This document shows, in pieces, positions 42,291-53,159 of a DNA stretch of 64,000 nucleotides. Numbering within the stretch: the stretch's first letter is position 1; each line of letters begins with the position of its first letter. Source of the stretch: Phyto melanocephala (taxonomy: Eukaryota; Arthropoda; Insecta; Diptera; Rhinophoridae). The translations under genes were made by a program, and so were the position numbers. The notes below the pieces were generated by a model, which saw only the letters and a program-made list of their open reading frames with translations, had not been told where the DNA came from and made no database searches. The stretch lies in the NCBI GenBank assembly GCA_941918925.1, contig OW799235.1, forward strand, positions 41,708,201-41,772,200, in the 5' to 3' direction.

Positions 42291-43129
42291 AGGAGTGCTC
42301 GTAGAATGTTGAAGTTTGCAACAGAGCCTTTGGTTAGCTTAATTAAGAAAAATATAAAGCCCATAGAACCCAAAATTTATTTTTGGCCCAAAGTTTTTGA
42401 AATTTGGCATAGAGCCTTTGGTTAGCTTAATAAATAAAAAATAAAGTTTCTTAAAAATTGGCCACGCCCTCTACCCGCCACCCATAGAACCCAAAATTTA
42501 TTTTTGGTCCACAGTTTTTGAAATTTGGCACAGAGCCTTTTCTTTCTCAATTAACGCCCACCAGTCACCGCCCATATAACCCATATTATATTTCTTCCCA
42601 CAACTTTTTGTTTCTTTACCAAAACTAATTAAATGAAAATTAAAAATGAAACTAAAAATTTCATGAATTTGGAAACAAATTTTATGATTTTATGAAAGAC
42701 TATTAATTATTTAAACATTTTTTTTAAATTGATAGTATTGAGTCTTACCTTACCTTAGCGGGAGCACCTATCACGACCGAGCAATTTTTTTTTTCTTCCA
42801 AGAAAGTTTGCTATCACGGCACATTATAGAACAAATTTTATTCCATCATATATTTTAAACCATATGAGCGAACTGTATAATTTTTTTTTAAATACGCAGA
42901 AAAAGCTATATTTGAAAAAAAATCACTATTTAAATCAGAGCAATAAAATTATCTTACGTACAAACACTATAGAAGTGCGTAAAGAGTTTTTAATATTTTG
43001 GACCAAAATTTTAATGTGACTTTACTTTATTATTTCAAGGACAAATAAACGTTTTTTTGGGATACATATTATGAATTCTTCATTAAATTTTTAAAATCCC
43101 ACTGTGGGTCGTACAATACGTACGCTTGC
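42291..43129. repeat. Short tandem repeat (about 121 bp) and AT-rich DNA
   Basis: cccatagaacccaaaattta begins at 42360 and 42481 (period 121), with flanking partial units before (42310) and after (42571). The repeats include gccacgccc-type sequence seen inside DINE/Helentron interiors. From 42620 to 43129 nothing is recognised. Confidence 0.55.
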
Positions 43130-43760
43130 ATTTTCATGATACTTTTGTATTTCCTACGTTTATGAAGCTAGAATTGTACTATCAAGGACTATTAATTAAT
43201 TATTTAATTAATTAATTAAATAATTTTAGGTGCGACCAGAAAGGTAATTTTTTTAATTTTTTTGGTACTCTTTGTATTTCGAAATAAGTGGCTATTGATA
43301 AAAGGTGAGACAGAAAATGTTATAAGCGACCAGAAAGGTACTTTTTATATTTTTTGTGTGCTATACGTTTATGAAGATAGTATTTTTAAATAAGTGGCTA
43401 TTGGTTCAAATTGAGAATAAAAATGATAAGGGCGAAACAAAAGGTGCCTTTTCGCATTTTTATTGTACTTTTTGCATTCTTCGCATTTTTTTTGTAGTGA
43501 TCTTTAATCCAAATTCTAACTCTAAGTGTTATGGACGACAAAAAATTCACATTTTTATGGAATTTTTTTTGCAGTTTTAATATTTTGTACAAATAGAATT
43601 ATGAAGGTAGGTACTAATAATTCAAGTTAACTTTGAAGATTAAAGTGAACGACAAAATGTTATTTATATTATTTTTATAGTCATTTTTGCATATTGTGAA
43701 TTATCCCCAAAATATTTTAACTGTACTTTTTTTCTCCAAATTGCTAAGCCAATTTTATTA
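43130..43760. repeat. ggtacttttt tandem repeat, second block
   Basis: Four to five degenerate units of about 110 bp with the same gcgaccagaaaggtactttt core as 31940-32300. It is interrupted by a TTAATTAA-rich tract near 43195-43225. Confidence 0.55.
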
Positions 43761-43763
43761 ATT

Positions 43764-46736
43764 AACAAGTAAGAGCGCTATATTATACCCTTCACAACGT
43801 TTAGTCATGCAATAACAGTAGTTTGTATCACCATTTATCCCATAAAAAACATACATATATAAAAACAACCCTTTGTAAAATTATAAATTCACGTATGTAT
43901 GTTAAAAAAACGAAAAAAAAAAATTTTAAAAAATGTAAAAAAAAAAAATTTAAAAAAAAAATTAAAAAAAAAATATTATATATAATTATAATTATTATAT
44001 ATAAAACAAAAAAAATAAAAAAAAATTAAAAAAAAAATAATAAAAATATAAATAATATATTAATAAAAAAAAAATATAAAAAAAAATTTAAAAAAAATTT
44101 TTTAAAAAAATAAAAAAAATTTTTTTTGGCTCAGCTGGGATTCGATGCCACGTTTTCTCTTAACCAGTATACACGTTTGTATGTATGTATGTATGTTGTT
44201 GTTGTAATGTTGTTTTTGTGAAAAAAAAAATCGAGGTGGTCGTGGGTTTTTGCTCATATCTCAGTTGTTTATGTACCGATGTTTCTGATTTTCAATACCG
44301 ATCTACTCCCGAATATTTCTGATATTTTAATACCTTACCCGGGTCCAACCTATGTCGGGGGGCTTCAAAAAGTTGATTTCAACATACACACGGACAGACT
44401 GACAGGGCTTAATCGACTCCCCTATTCATAAGCTTTCAGAAAATATATACTTTATGGGGTCGGAAATCAAAATTGTAGAAATTTCACACGGAATGACAAA
44501 CCTATATATACCCTTTTTCACTGTGTGAAGGGTATAAAAATAATGAAGTATATATAATAAATCTAAAACAAAAAAAAAAATAAAACAAGTAAGAGTGCTA
44601 TATTAGGCCATGCCGAATCTTATATACCCTTCACAACGTGTAGTCATGCAATAACAGTTGCTTGTATCACCATTCTTCCCATATGAAATACGTACACGTA
44701 TGTATGTTAAAAAAAACGAAAAAAAAAATTTAAAACAAGTAAGAGCGCTATATTCGGCCGTGCCGAATCTTATATACCCTTCACAACGTGTAGTCATGCA
44801 ATAACAGTGGTTTGTATCACCATTCATCTCATATGAAATACGTACATACATATAAAAAACATACATCTATAAAAACGTCCCAATGTAAAATTATAAATTC
44901 ACGTATGCATGTTAAAAAAGCAAAAAAATAAAAAAAATAAAAAAAAAATTTAAAAAAAAATTTTAAAAAAATTAAAAAAAAAAATTTAAAAACAAAATTT
45001 AAAAAAAAAATTATTATGTATATAATATATATAAAACAAAAAAAAAAAATTAAAAAAAAAATTAAAAAAAATAATAAAAATATAAATAATATATTAAATA
45101 AAAAATAAAAAAAAAAAATAAAAAAAAAATTAAAAAAAATTTTTAAAAAAAATTAAAAAAATTTTTTTTTGGCTCAGTTGGGATTCGATGCCACGTTTTC
45201 TCTATCCAGTATACACGTTTGTATGTATGTATGTTGTTGTTGTGAAAAAAAAATCGAGGTGGTCGTGGGTTTTTGCTCATATCTCAGTTGTTTATGTACC
45301 GATGTTTCTGATTTTCAATAGCGATCTACTCCCGAATATTTCTGATATTTTAATACCTTACCCGGGTCCAACCTATGTCGGGGGGCTTCAAAAATTGATT
45401 TCAACATACACACGGACAGACGGTCAGACGGACAGACTGACAGGGCTTAATCGACTCCCCTATTCATAAGCTTTCAGAAAATATATACTTTATGGGGTCG
45501 GAAATGAAAATTGTAGAAATTTCACACGGAATGACAAACCTATATATACCCTTTTTCACTGTGTGAAGGGTATAAAAAAAATTTAAAAAAAAAATTAAAA
45601 AAAAAAATTTTAAAAAAAATTAAAAAAAAAAATTATTAAATATATAATATACATATATAAAACAAACAAAAAAATAAAAATAATAAAAAAAAAATTAAAA
45701 AAAAAATTAAAAAAAAAATAATAAAAATATAAATAATATATTAAATAAAAAATAAAAAAAATAAAAAAAAAATTAAAAAAAAATTTTTTAAAAAATTAAA
45801 AAAATTTTTTTTTGGCTCAGTTGGGATTCGATGCCACGTTTTCTCTAACCAGTATACACGTTTGTATGTATGTATGTTGTTGTTGTAATGTTGTTTTTGT
45901 TAAAAAAAAATCGAGGTGGTCGTGGGTTTTTGCACATATCTCAGTTGTTTATGTACCGATGTTTCTGATTTTCAATACCGATCTACTCCCGAATATTTCT
46001 GATATTTTAATACCTTACCCGGGTCCAACCTATGTCGGGGGGCTTCAAAAAGTTGATTTCAACATACACACGGACAGACGGTCAGACGGACAGACTGACA
46101 GGGCTTAATCGACTCTCCTATTCATAAGCTTTCAGAAAATATATACTTTATGGGGTCGGAAATGAAAATTGTAGAAATTCCACACGGAATGACAAACCTA
46201 TATATACCCTTTTTCACTGTGTGAAGGGTATAAAAAAAGTTTAAAAAATAAATAATAAAAATATAAATAATATATTCAATAAAAAAAAAATTAAAATTAA
46301 AAAAAAATATAAAAATAAAAAAATTTTTTGTTGGCTCAGCTGGGATTCGATGCCACGTTTTCTCTAACCAGTATACACGTTTGTATGTATGTATGTTGTT
46401 GTTGTAATGTTGTTTTTGTGAAAAAAATCGAGGTGGTCGTGGGTTTTTGCTCATATCTCAGTTGTTTATGAACCGATGTTTCTGATTTTCAATACCGATC
46501 TACTCCCGAATATTTCTGATATTTTAATACCTCACCCAGGTCCAAGCGATGTCGGGGGGCTTCAAAAAGTTGATTTCAACATACAGACGGACAGTCTGAC
46601 AGAGCTTAATGGACTCCCCTATTCATAAGCTTTCAGAAAATATATACTTTATGGGGTCGGAAATGAAAATTGTAGAAATTGCACACGGAATGACAAACCT
46701 ATATATACCGTTTTTCACTGTGTGAAGGGTATAAAA
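43764..46736 (-). mobile_element. Head-to-tail array of DINE-1/Helentron copies
   Basis: Five reverse-strand units in tandem: 43764-44538 (lacks the palindrome), 44584-44733 (3' end only), 44734-45578 (complete-ended), 45579-46235 and 46236-46736 (both lack the aacaagtaag 3' end). Each full unit carries gctcagytgggattcgatgc, the reversed GTCY tract, ggggtcggaaat and the end cactgtgtgaagggtataaa. Identity between units is high, and long A/T-only tracts separate the blocks. Tandem copies sharing junctions are expected from rolling-circle transposition or from unequal exchange. Confidence 0.85.
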
Positions 46737-46771
46737 AGCCAATAAGAATAATTTAAGTGTGATAATTTAAA

Positions 46772-47165
46772 GTGCCTAAAATATACGATGTACCTAGCAG
46801 TAGTGCAAATAGATTTTATTTACTTGCAAATGAAGAAAAAGAACATAGTTCTCACAAGGAAAAAATCCCACCGATTGTAGTCCATAGTTTTTCGTTAGTT
46901 TTTGGATTAATTTGATAAAAGTATATGTTCAAAAGAATGTCAACAAAGATAACATCTAGCTCAACGACTCTTTATCATTAAGTCTTAAAATTACTAAAAT
47001 CCAAGAAATACCGGTTTTACACGCATGAACTAAAAGATGCAAAGATTTTTAAACAGTAATTTGTGATGAACTTATCATAAATCCAGTAAGTGTTAAAGGA
47101 ATGACTACCAAAAAGCCTACCGCCGATGGTACACTATATTTAATTGAGTTTGACCGTTAACAAGT
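46772..47165 (+). pseudogene. Jockey-type gag, N-terminal piece
   Basis: Frame reads VPKIYDVPSSSANRFYLL, then KIPPIVVHS, a piece of the conserved gag PPI-V motif. After stops and a shift it gives KKYRFYTHELKDAKIF and GMTTKKPTADGTLYLIEFDR, ending at 47165 in the AAGT target duplication. It continues in the same frame at 51207 (SKRDILKIRYFSNIAVY). The protein would bind element RNA; this copy has stops. Confidence 0.7.
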
Positions 47166-47588
47166 CGTCGTGCGGGAGTTTATGTGCTCTATATGCCAAA
47201 AGTGTACTTTGAGAAAATCGATCTTGAAGTTTTAACATAATTTTTTAAAAAACTATACGATAGAATTTTAAAATTTTTACACCATATATTTGTTTTAAAA
47301 AGATGATTCTGACGAAATGTTTTTTATTTCTCGACGGCATTTATAACGGGATATTTTCTGAAGTTAATAAAAATCCTGTTTGCTCCATACGCCATCTTAA
47401 ACAAATTTCGTTGCAAATACATATACGTAGAGCAAAACGACATTAACAAAGAAATAAAACACAATTGAAATTGGTGTAAAAAAACGATATATTCATTTGA
47501 TAAAACCAAAAATGAAAACTATACACAAAGTAAATACTAAATATATTCAAATTATTATAACGAAGTTAACAAAAGCACTAAATTAAGA

Positions 47589-50500
47589 TTAGTTTATCTG
47601 GCTCAGATAATAATTTTTGTCTATTTCAGGTATAAAATTGTATAACAACTTTAGATCGGAAATTTTTTCATTTTTAAGTCTTTCTTTTTTAATAATATCT
47701 AATTCTATTTTGAAAATATCCCTACAAGAACAGTGACGGTCATTTGACCGGTTATATGACTGGTATTAGTGACTGATATATCGGTTAAAGTTTCTATTAG
47801 TTTCTTAAGGGCAATGTGAAAAAATGACTGAAACTTTTGTGTACATGTGATTTTGCGTCTTTCTCTTACTTATTAGTTCTGTCGACTGCAAAACATATAT
47901 CTGGACTACTTACTCTACAGCTGTTTCAAATCAAAAATAATATAAATAGTAGTCACACTTAACGTATATATCGGTCAAAGCTAACTAGTCACACTTAACG
48001 TATATATCGGTCAAAGCTAACCAGGTATATATTTTACTCGTACAATAAAACAAAATTTATTATCTTTTATATTATTTATTGTTATGTTTTCTATTACATT
48101 CACTTTTCTTTTATCACTATTTATAACGTTTCACTACTTCCTGGATGGGCTAATTTTAATCCTTTTCCATGGTGTCAGCGTCATTAGTATTATGGCTGGA
48201 ATTGTTAAAAATAAAAATTATGAGAATATGCAAAGGCATATACATATTTATGTTTGGCTGCTACCTTTCGTACTTACCTTTTATTTCTTAAGTATTTTAT
48301 AAAAAACCTCGTCGAAAGAACGGCAAATTTTTTAATAAAAATTACTTTTTGTTACACTGAATAAAAAAATTTTCACAATAATTTTCCAATTTTAAACGTC
48401 AAAAAATCAACAAACATTATTTGTCTCACTCTTGCATATGCATTATTTTTTCTGTCGCATGAATTATATATTAAATTGCTACAATAGTGTTAGTACAAAC
48501 ATTTTGTATGTGTTAGTTTCAGTCATTCATTTCTTGTAGGGATTTAACGTTGCTGATAATTGGTTACGACAACCTTTTTTTAATATTTTTGCTAATTGAA
48601 AATAGGGCTGCAAGTTTGAGTTTTTATATGATATTTGAAATAAGTTATTTTGGATATATTGAATAAGTTTTATTTTAGTAAATGGAACAATAGAAAAATT
48701 TAATTGGTTGGATATCCTGGAAAAATTCTTAAAATCTGAGAATTGCATTTCAATAATTTTAAGTTTCTTTTTATTTGTTTCAAAATTTTTCAAATAATTA
48801 ACGAGGGACAAAATAATGTGAATTTCCAAAGGTTTCAGATATTTATCTAAGGCACTGTGAACGCAATCGACCTCTTGGGATTTGTGAATGTCCAGGCTCA
48901 GAAAATGTTTGAACAACACTTTTGATCTGTAAGTGGTCCGACATAAATTTTAAAATTGCCGTGGATATCATTTGATTTTTATTCTGGGCAACGCACGAAT
49001 CACTCCACATAACAATATTTTCAATAGTTGGGTATTCTGTCACCAGCTTATTTAGTACTTTATATATACAACTACTTATTTCGTTACCTCCACGACCTTT
49101 ATTAAATTCATCCCAAACGCAACAATAAGTAAATTTTTCCTTATTGGAGAAAATAACTGTAGCGGTCATATTATAAACATTAATTTTACGCCTATAATAA
49201 AATGAAGATGCAAAACCTTTAGGAAGGTTAAAAGTGCTTTGCAAATCAAAACATACAACAACTGTAAAAGGGTCTTGATTCTGGCGATCTACATCACGTT
49301 CCGTTTTTAAACCGTTCGTCTCATTTCTATGAATATTGAATTCTTCAATTTCATTCTCCGTTGGGTAATTTTTTGCCAAAAATTGTACGCAGCGGTCGCA
49401 TTGGTCTTTTCTGGGTGTTGAAAAGGACAAATTGAAATTGTGGTTGAACTGATCTCTATAAAATCTTTCTGAAACGGGTTGGGAAGGCTGCTGCTCCAAA
49501 TAAAGTGCATACATTTTTCTGATTGATAAATCTGCACCCAAATATTGTCTGCTGGTTGATGCGCGACAATAATGGGAGTCAATAGTTGGAAAACTTCTAA
49601 TATGTTGTCTCACTTCCTTCACTCTTCCATCTTCGATAAAATTCGATCTGCTTTTACCCTTTCGCAAAGGCATTGGAATTTCCGAAGATTTATCAGCCAA
49701 GTTTTGAAAACAATAGTAGATCCTTTTTGCTGATATGCTAAGAGTATTAAGAAAAAATAGTTTGCAAACTTTATGAAAATCTTCGTTGCAAGCCAAAGAG
49801 TATGAAAAGGTATTTTTCTTTTTATATGACTTTACGCGCCTCCTTTTTGGAGCTTCCTTTTTGACAAACTTGCAATAAAATGTTTGCTTTTCCTTATCGG
49901 TCAGTGCCAAAAATTTTTTGAAAATTTCCGTTCTGTCGGTTTCAGAGAATTTTTGGCTGCAGCCATAGGTACATTCTGCATTACAAACTGCTTTGATTTG
50001 TCGAGCTTCTACAATTTTTCCTGTTTGACTGCAGTATTTCTTCCCTTGCTCGCGTAATTTTTTTGTGATGTTCTTTTTCCAAGTTTCCGGTTGACGTCTT
50101 TTTTTTCTTGATGGCTCCAAATTTACATTCGCTTCTGAAAAATAACAAATTATAATGAGTATTTCTAAATGCATACTTACATACATATTTCTGTTATTAT
50201 TTACCTAATGCCTCCGTATCGCTTGTAAATGATTCAAAGTTGGTGGTTAATGTATATTCTATTATGTCGAAATCTTGATCATGAAGTCATCTACAGAGTA
50301 ACAAAAATTATAATTTTAATATAATTATGTGTGTAATGTATACATATTATGTATATATTACCACTAGAAAAATCCAATTCGATATCAGAATTTTCTGTCA
50401 AAGCTTTAGAAGCTATTTTAGCAGTTGGGGTTTTTCTTGGCCGTTTTGGTCTGCTTTCAACAAAAAAATCCTCATCTAAAAAATTGGTTTATTATGGGAC

Positions 50501-50700
50501 ATATTTATAGATAAGTATGTTGTGAAGAATTCAAAAATTATTATTTTAATTTACCATTTTTAATATCTCCAATAGTTTCTTTAAAACATGTTCTTTTTTT
50601 TTGATAATTTTTTTTTGCACAGACAGCATTATAAATAGAATGTTTTGTTACTGGATTAATTAGAACTTTTAATTTAATATGTAAATTCACATCAAAAATT
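47589..50700 (-). CDS. Multi-exon Cys-rich DDE-like transposase gene
   Basis: Reverse-strand gene with at least four exons in matching phase: about 50700-50555, 50475-50362, 50273-50205, and 50134 downward. The start codon was not found, and the acceptor at 50274 is weak. N-terminal exons are basic (RPKRPRKT, PSRKKRRQ). The last exon has a Cys-rich block (CNAECTYGCSQKF) with FKKFLALTDKEKQTFY, then QCDRCVQFLAKNY, VVVCFDLQSTFNLPKG, YRRKINVYNMTATV, NIVMWSDSCVAQNKN and FSEPGHSQ...EVDCVHSALDKYL. The spaced Asp, Asp and Glu/His blocks resemble a DDE/RNase H-fold nuclease. One frameshift near 48893 breaks it. After a nested element (47719-48542) the frame continues to a TAA at 47589-47591. I know this as a family of unnamed repetitive insect proteins and do not assign a function beyond probable transposase. 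Confidence 0.65.
47719..48542. mobile_element. Nested TIR element inside the transposase gene
   Basis: Ends tccctacaagaa (47719) and its reverse complement (to 48542). Taking ccctacaagaa as the TIR, both sides abut AT, a 2-bp duplication. Removing it and one AT joins the transposase frame (SATLN then IFKIELD, reverse strand). The interior has two direct copies of a 35-bp unit (tagtcacacttaacgtatat..., 47950-48020) and a hydrophobic open frame (48084-48302) that is probably not a gene. Confidence 0.7.
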
Positions 50701-51206
50701 CATCAGCCAATTTAAAATTATTGTTGCAATGGTTTATTTTTTTACTGTAAAACAAAGTACTTAAGAGATAATTTTTTAAAATTCTTTGACGGTACTCTTT
50801 CCCTCTCTTAATGAGAAAGAAAGAGTATACTTTACAACAGCATTCTGTTTGGAAAGAAAAAACTCTTATAAATTATTTATAAGAGAAAAATATTTTGAAA
50901 AATATTTATATTCAGCAATATTAATTACACGTAGAGCAAAATGACAATCAAAAATCAATTTCAACTTTTTACATTGAAATTTTGCTCTATATGCCACTGA
51001 ATGGCGTATAGAGCAAAAAAACACAAAAAAATTCTGGTTTGAAGGATATAGAACATAACAGACACTATTTATCTCAGAAACTAGATGAGATAGCCGAAAA
51101 CGGACTACATATTTGAAAAATTTGGGGTCGAAAACCTAAAGTGGCATAATTAACTCGAAATGTGTAAAATGGCGGATAGAGCACATAAACTCCCGCACGA
51201 CGAAGT

Positions 51207-51264
51207 GTCGAAGAGGGATATCTTAAAAATTAGATATTTTAGTAATATTGCCGTTTACTAGAGG
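51207..51264 (+). pseudogene. Jockey-type gag, middle piece
   Basis: 58 bp between the two DNA transposons. It encodes SKRDILKIRYFSNIAVY followed by a stop codon, in the frame of the gag pieces on both sides. It ends with the hAT target duplication actagagg (51257-51264). Confidence 0.7.
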
Positions 51265-51982
51265 TAGGGGTGCCAGACGTACTGTTTTTAGCACTGCATG
51301 TACTGTTTTTTCTTAATTGTACTCTTTTATGCACAACACCCAAAATAGTACGCATATGTACTGTGTTTTGTAATGTTTTTATGAATATTTTTTATAAAAC
51401 AATAACATTTCTCTATTTTAATATTTGATAAACAAACTTTTATCAGTGTAAAAATAAACTAAGGTAATTTGAAACACTCTGTAATAGTTAATAAAGCACA
51501 TAGTTGTTAACAACGTTGTTACTGTTTTTTGTGTATTCACATTTTTGAAAAAACAGTAAGTTCATGATTGAAAAAACTTCAACTTTACAAAATTTTGGTT
51601 ACATTCAAATATTACGGTTAGATAAATTTGATATACTCTTATAAGTTTATAGTTGATTTAAAAAAAATTATTATTAGCAATGGATGGAGAAAAAATCAAT
51701 GCCGACGAATCTCTGTTAGATAGCTCAACTGCAGATGTAGAAGAAATAGCTTGAACGCCGTATTCCAAACGAAGGAAAAAATTGGTAGTCGACGTAAAAA
51801 TAAATTTAAAGAAATTTGGAAAAACCACTTCAACTAGCTTGCAAGAGCTAATGAAGAAACCATGGCTATCAGTGAAATAAATAGTTATGATTTCTTAAAA
51901 AAATTTACTGTTTCTTTCTTTATTGATTGCTTTTTTTATCGTGAGTGTACTGTTTTTTCGGATTTTAAATCTGGCTACCCTA
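51265..51982 (+). mobile_element. Internally deleted hAT element, 718 bp
   Basis: Ends taggggtgccaga and (reversed) tagggtagccaga, flanked by actagagg at 51257-51264 and 51983-51990. The actgttttt/aaaaacagt motif repeats near both ends. A short frame at 51680 begins MDGEKINADESLLDSS. After a stop and a frame change it reads RRKNKFKEIWKNHF and LARANEETMAI, which looks like the start of a BED-finger transposase. The rest of the transposase is deleted. Confidence 0.8.
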
Positions 51983-51990
51983 ACTAGAGG

Positions 51991-52449
51991 AGACCACTCA
52001 AGAGCTGCAAGTGTCCTACACAGTGCACCAAATGCTCTTTAAATGGTCATGGTGCTAGGAACTGTAACAGAGTAGTAGTGTGTACAGCCTGTGCTGGTAA
52101 TCATGAATTTACAGATGGCCCATTGAACAAAGCTGCTAGCATTGTAAAATTTTTTTATAAATGTTACAATTGCGCTAACAAGAATTTTAAAAATGTGAAG
52201 CACTGTCGTCAGGAATATCTTGTGAATTGACAACGTACCACACCCAGAATGAACATCAACGTCAATGAAGTTAGTTTTCCACAGCTGACCGGTAAGGAGC
52301 ATCGAAATTATTCACGTGACTCTGGCGCCAATAACAATATACCATTCTCAGATGTAACAAAAAGTAAAAATTTTGTTAACAGAAAAGAAGATGATATTTC
52401 CAATGAAAAATTTATGGAAATATTTTTTGATACTGTCGATGTGCTTTAA
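51991..52449 (+). pseudogene. Jockey-type gag, nucleocapsid part
   Basis: Continues the gag frame with zinc knuckles of the Jockey type: CPTQCTKCSLNGHGARNC, CTACAGNHEFTDGPLNKA and CYNCANKNFKNVKHC, followed by a stop and then NINVNEVSFPQLTGKEHRN to a TAA at 52447-52449. The three-knuckle pattern with a final C-x2-C-x4-N/H type is typical of Jockey-clade ORF1. Multiple stops make it nonfunctional. Confidence 0.75.
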
Positions 52450-52649
52450 CGATGCCAAAATAAGTACAATAAGCTGCGTGTGCTGGGAATGATGCTTCAA
52501 CATGCAATAAAAATCAACAGTTAGTCAAAATGTTTACGTTATGCCCTAGAATGATTAAGGCATAACGACTATGTCAGCAGCTTAGCTTCAAAGCTGGAAA
52601 AATTTGTAAGCGACAAGGAAGTTGAGATTCTCCTGTCAATGAGACATTT

Positions 52650-53100
52650 CTAAAACCCCACCGTAAAATTAAACTTGGAGGCTACACAATTTACAGGGAA
52701 TATCGAGCAATACTTGGCGGAGGTGTACTCTTCAATTTTTGTGAACAAACCATAACGATCGTTATTGACTACGGCCAATCCTTGCTCATTTTCGAAGAAA
52801 AATGGCCCAAGTATGGCTCTTGACCAAAATCCGCACCAAACAGTGACTCGTTTTGGGTGTATCGGCTTTTCAATGCGTGCGGCTTTTCTGTGCCCCAAAT
52901 GCGACAATTTTGCTTGTTTACATACCCGCCAAGATCAAACTGAGTTTCATCTGAAAATATAATTTTTTTTGGCAAAATCGGCCAAAGTAATGTCGCTATA
53001 TTTCCCAGCGTTGTTCAAGCGTATACAAAACCATATTCGTTCAGCAGAAGGATAAAACTAATTATCTGTCAAATCAGACATGAGCTAAGTGTTACCATTC
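52650..53100 (-). pseudogene. Mariner-like (rosa-type) transposase fragment
   Basis: The reverse strand encodes PKKIIFSDETQFDLGGYVNK, the catalytic Asp block DETQFDLGG, then HPKRVTVWCGFWSRAILGPF and FFENEQG in a shifted frame. These match the central part of a Tc1/mariner-type transposase widespread in insects. The N-terminal HTH and the third acidic residue are missing. The fragment occupies the place of most of the outer Jockey endonuclease; TIRs were not found. Confidence 0.75.
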
Positions 53101-53159
53101 ACGAAATGAGCACTAGTTGAAAAAAAAAAACGTTGTAAGGGTTTAATTTTATAAAAATG

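Larger units (their letters stand above)
47166..51202 (-). mobile_element. 4,037-bp DNA transposon, 27-bp TIRs, AAGT duplication
   Basis: Left end cgtcgtgcgggagtttatgt (47166) and its reverse complement at the right end (to 51202) match perfectly for 27 bp. AAGT flanks both sides (47162-47165 and 51203-51206). Motifs of the form tgctctatatgcc/ggcgtatagagcaaaa recur near both ends (47190, 47430, 50930, 50985, 51003, 51175), as expected of transposase binding sites. It carries an intron-containing gene on the reverse strand (47589-50700). A 4-bp duplication is shared by Sola and some Ginger elements; the family is not established here. Confidence 0.85.

Noticed and set aside
43823..44029. Lysine-rich open frame
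   Set aside because: Produced by the A-rich tract of a DINE element.
45188..46454. Several open frames of 80-110 residues
   Set aside because: They are translations of conserved DINE blocks and recur in every copy; DINEs are noncoding.
48084..48302. 72-residue hydrophobic open frame
   Set aside because: Lies in a nested TIR element; looks like chance in T-rich sequence, without family resemblance.
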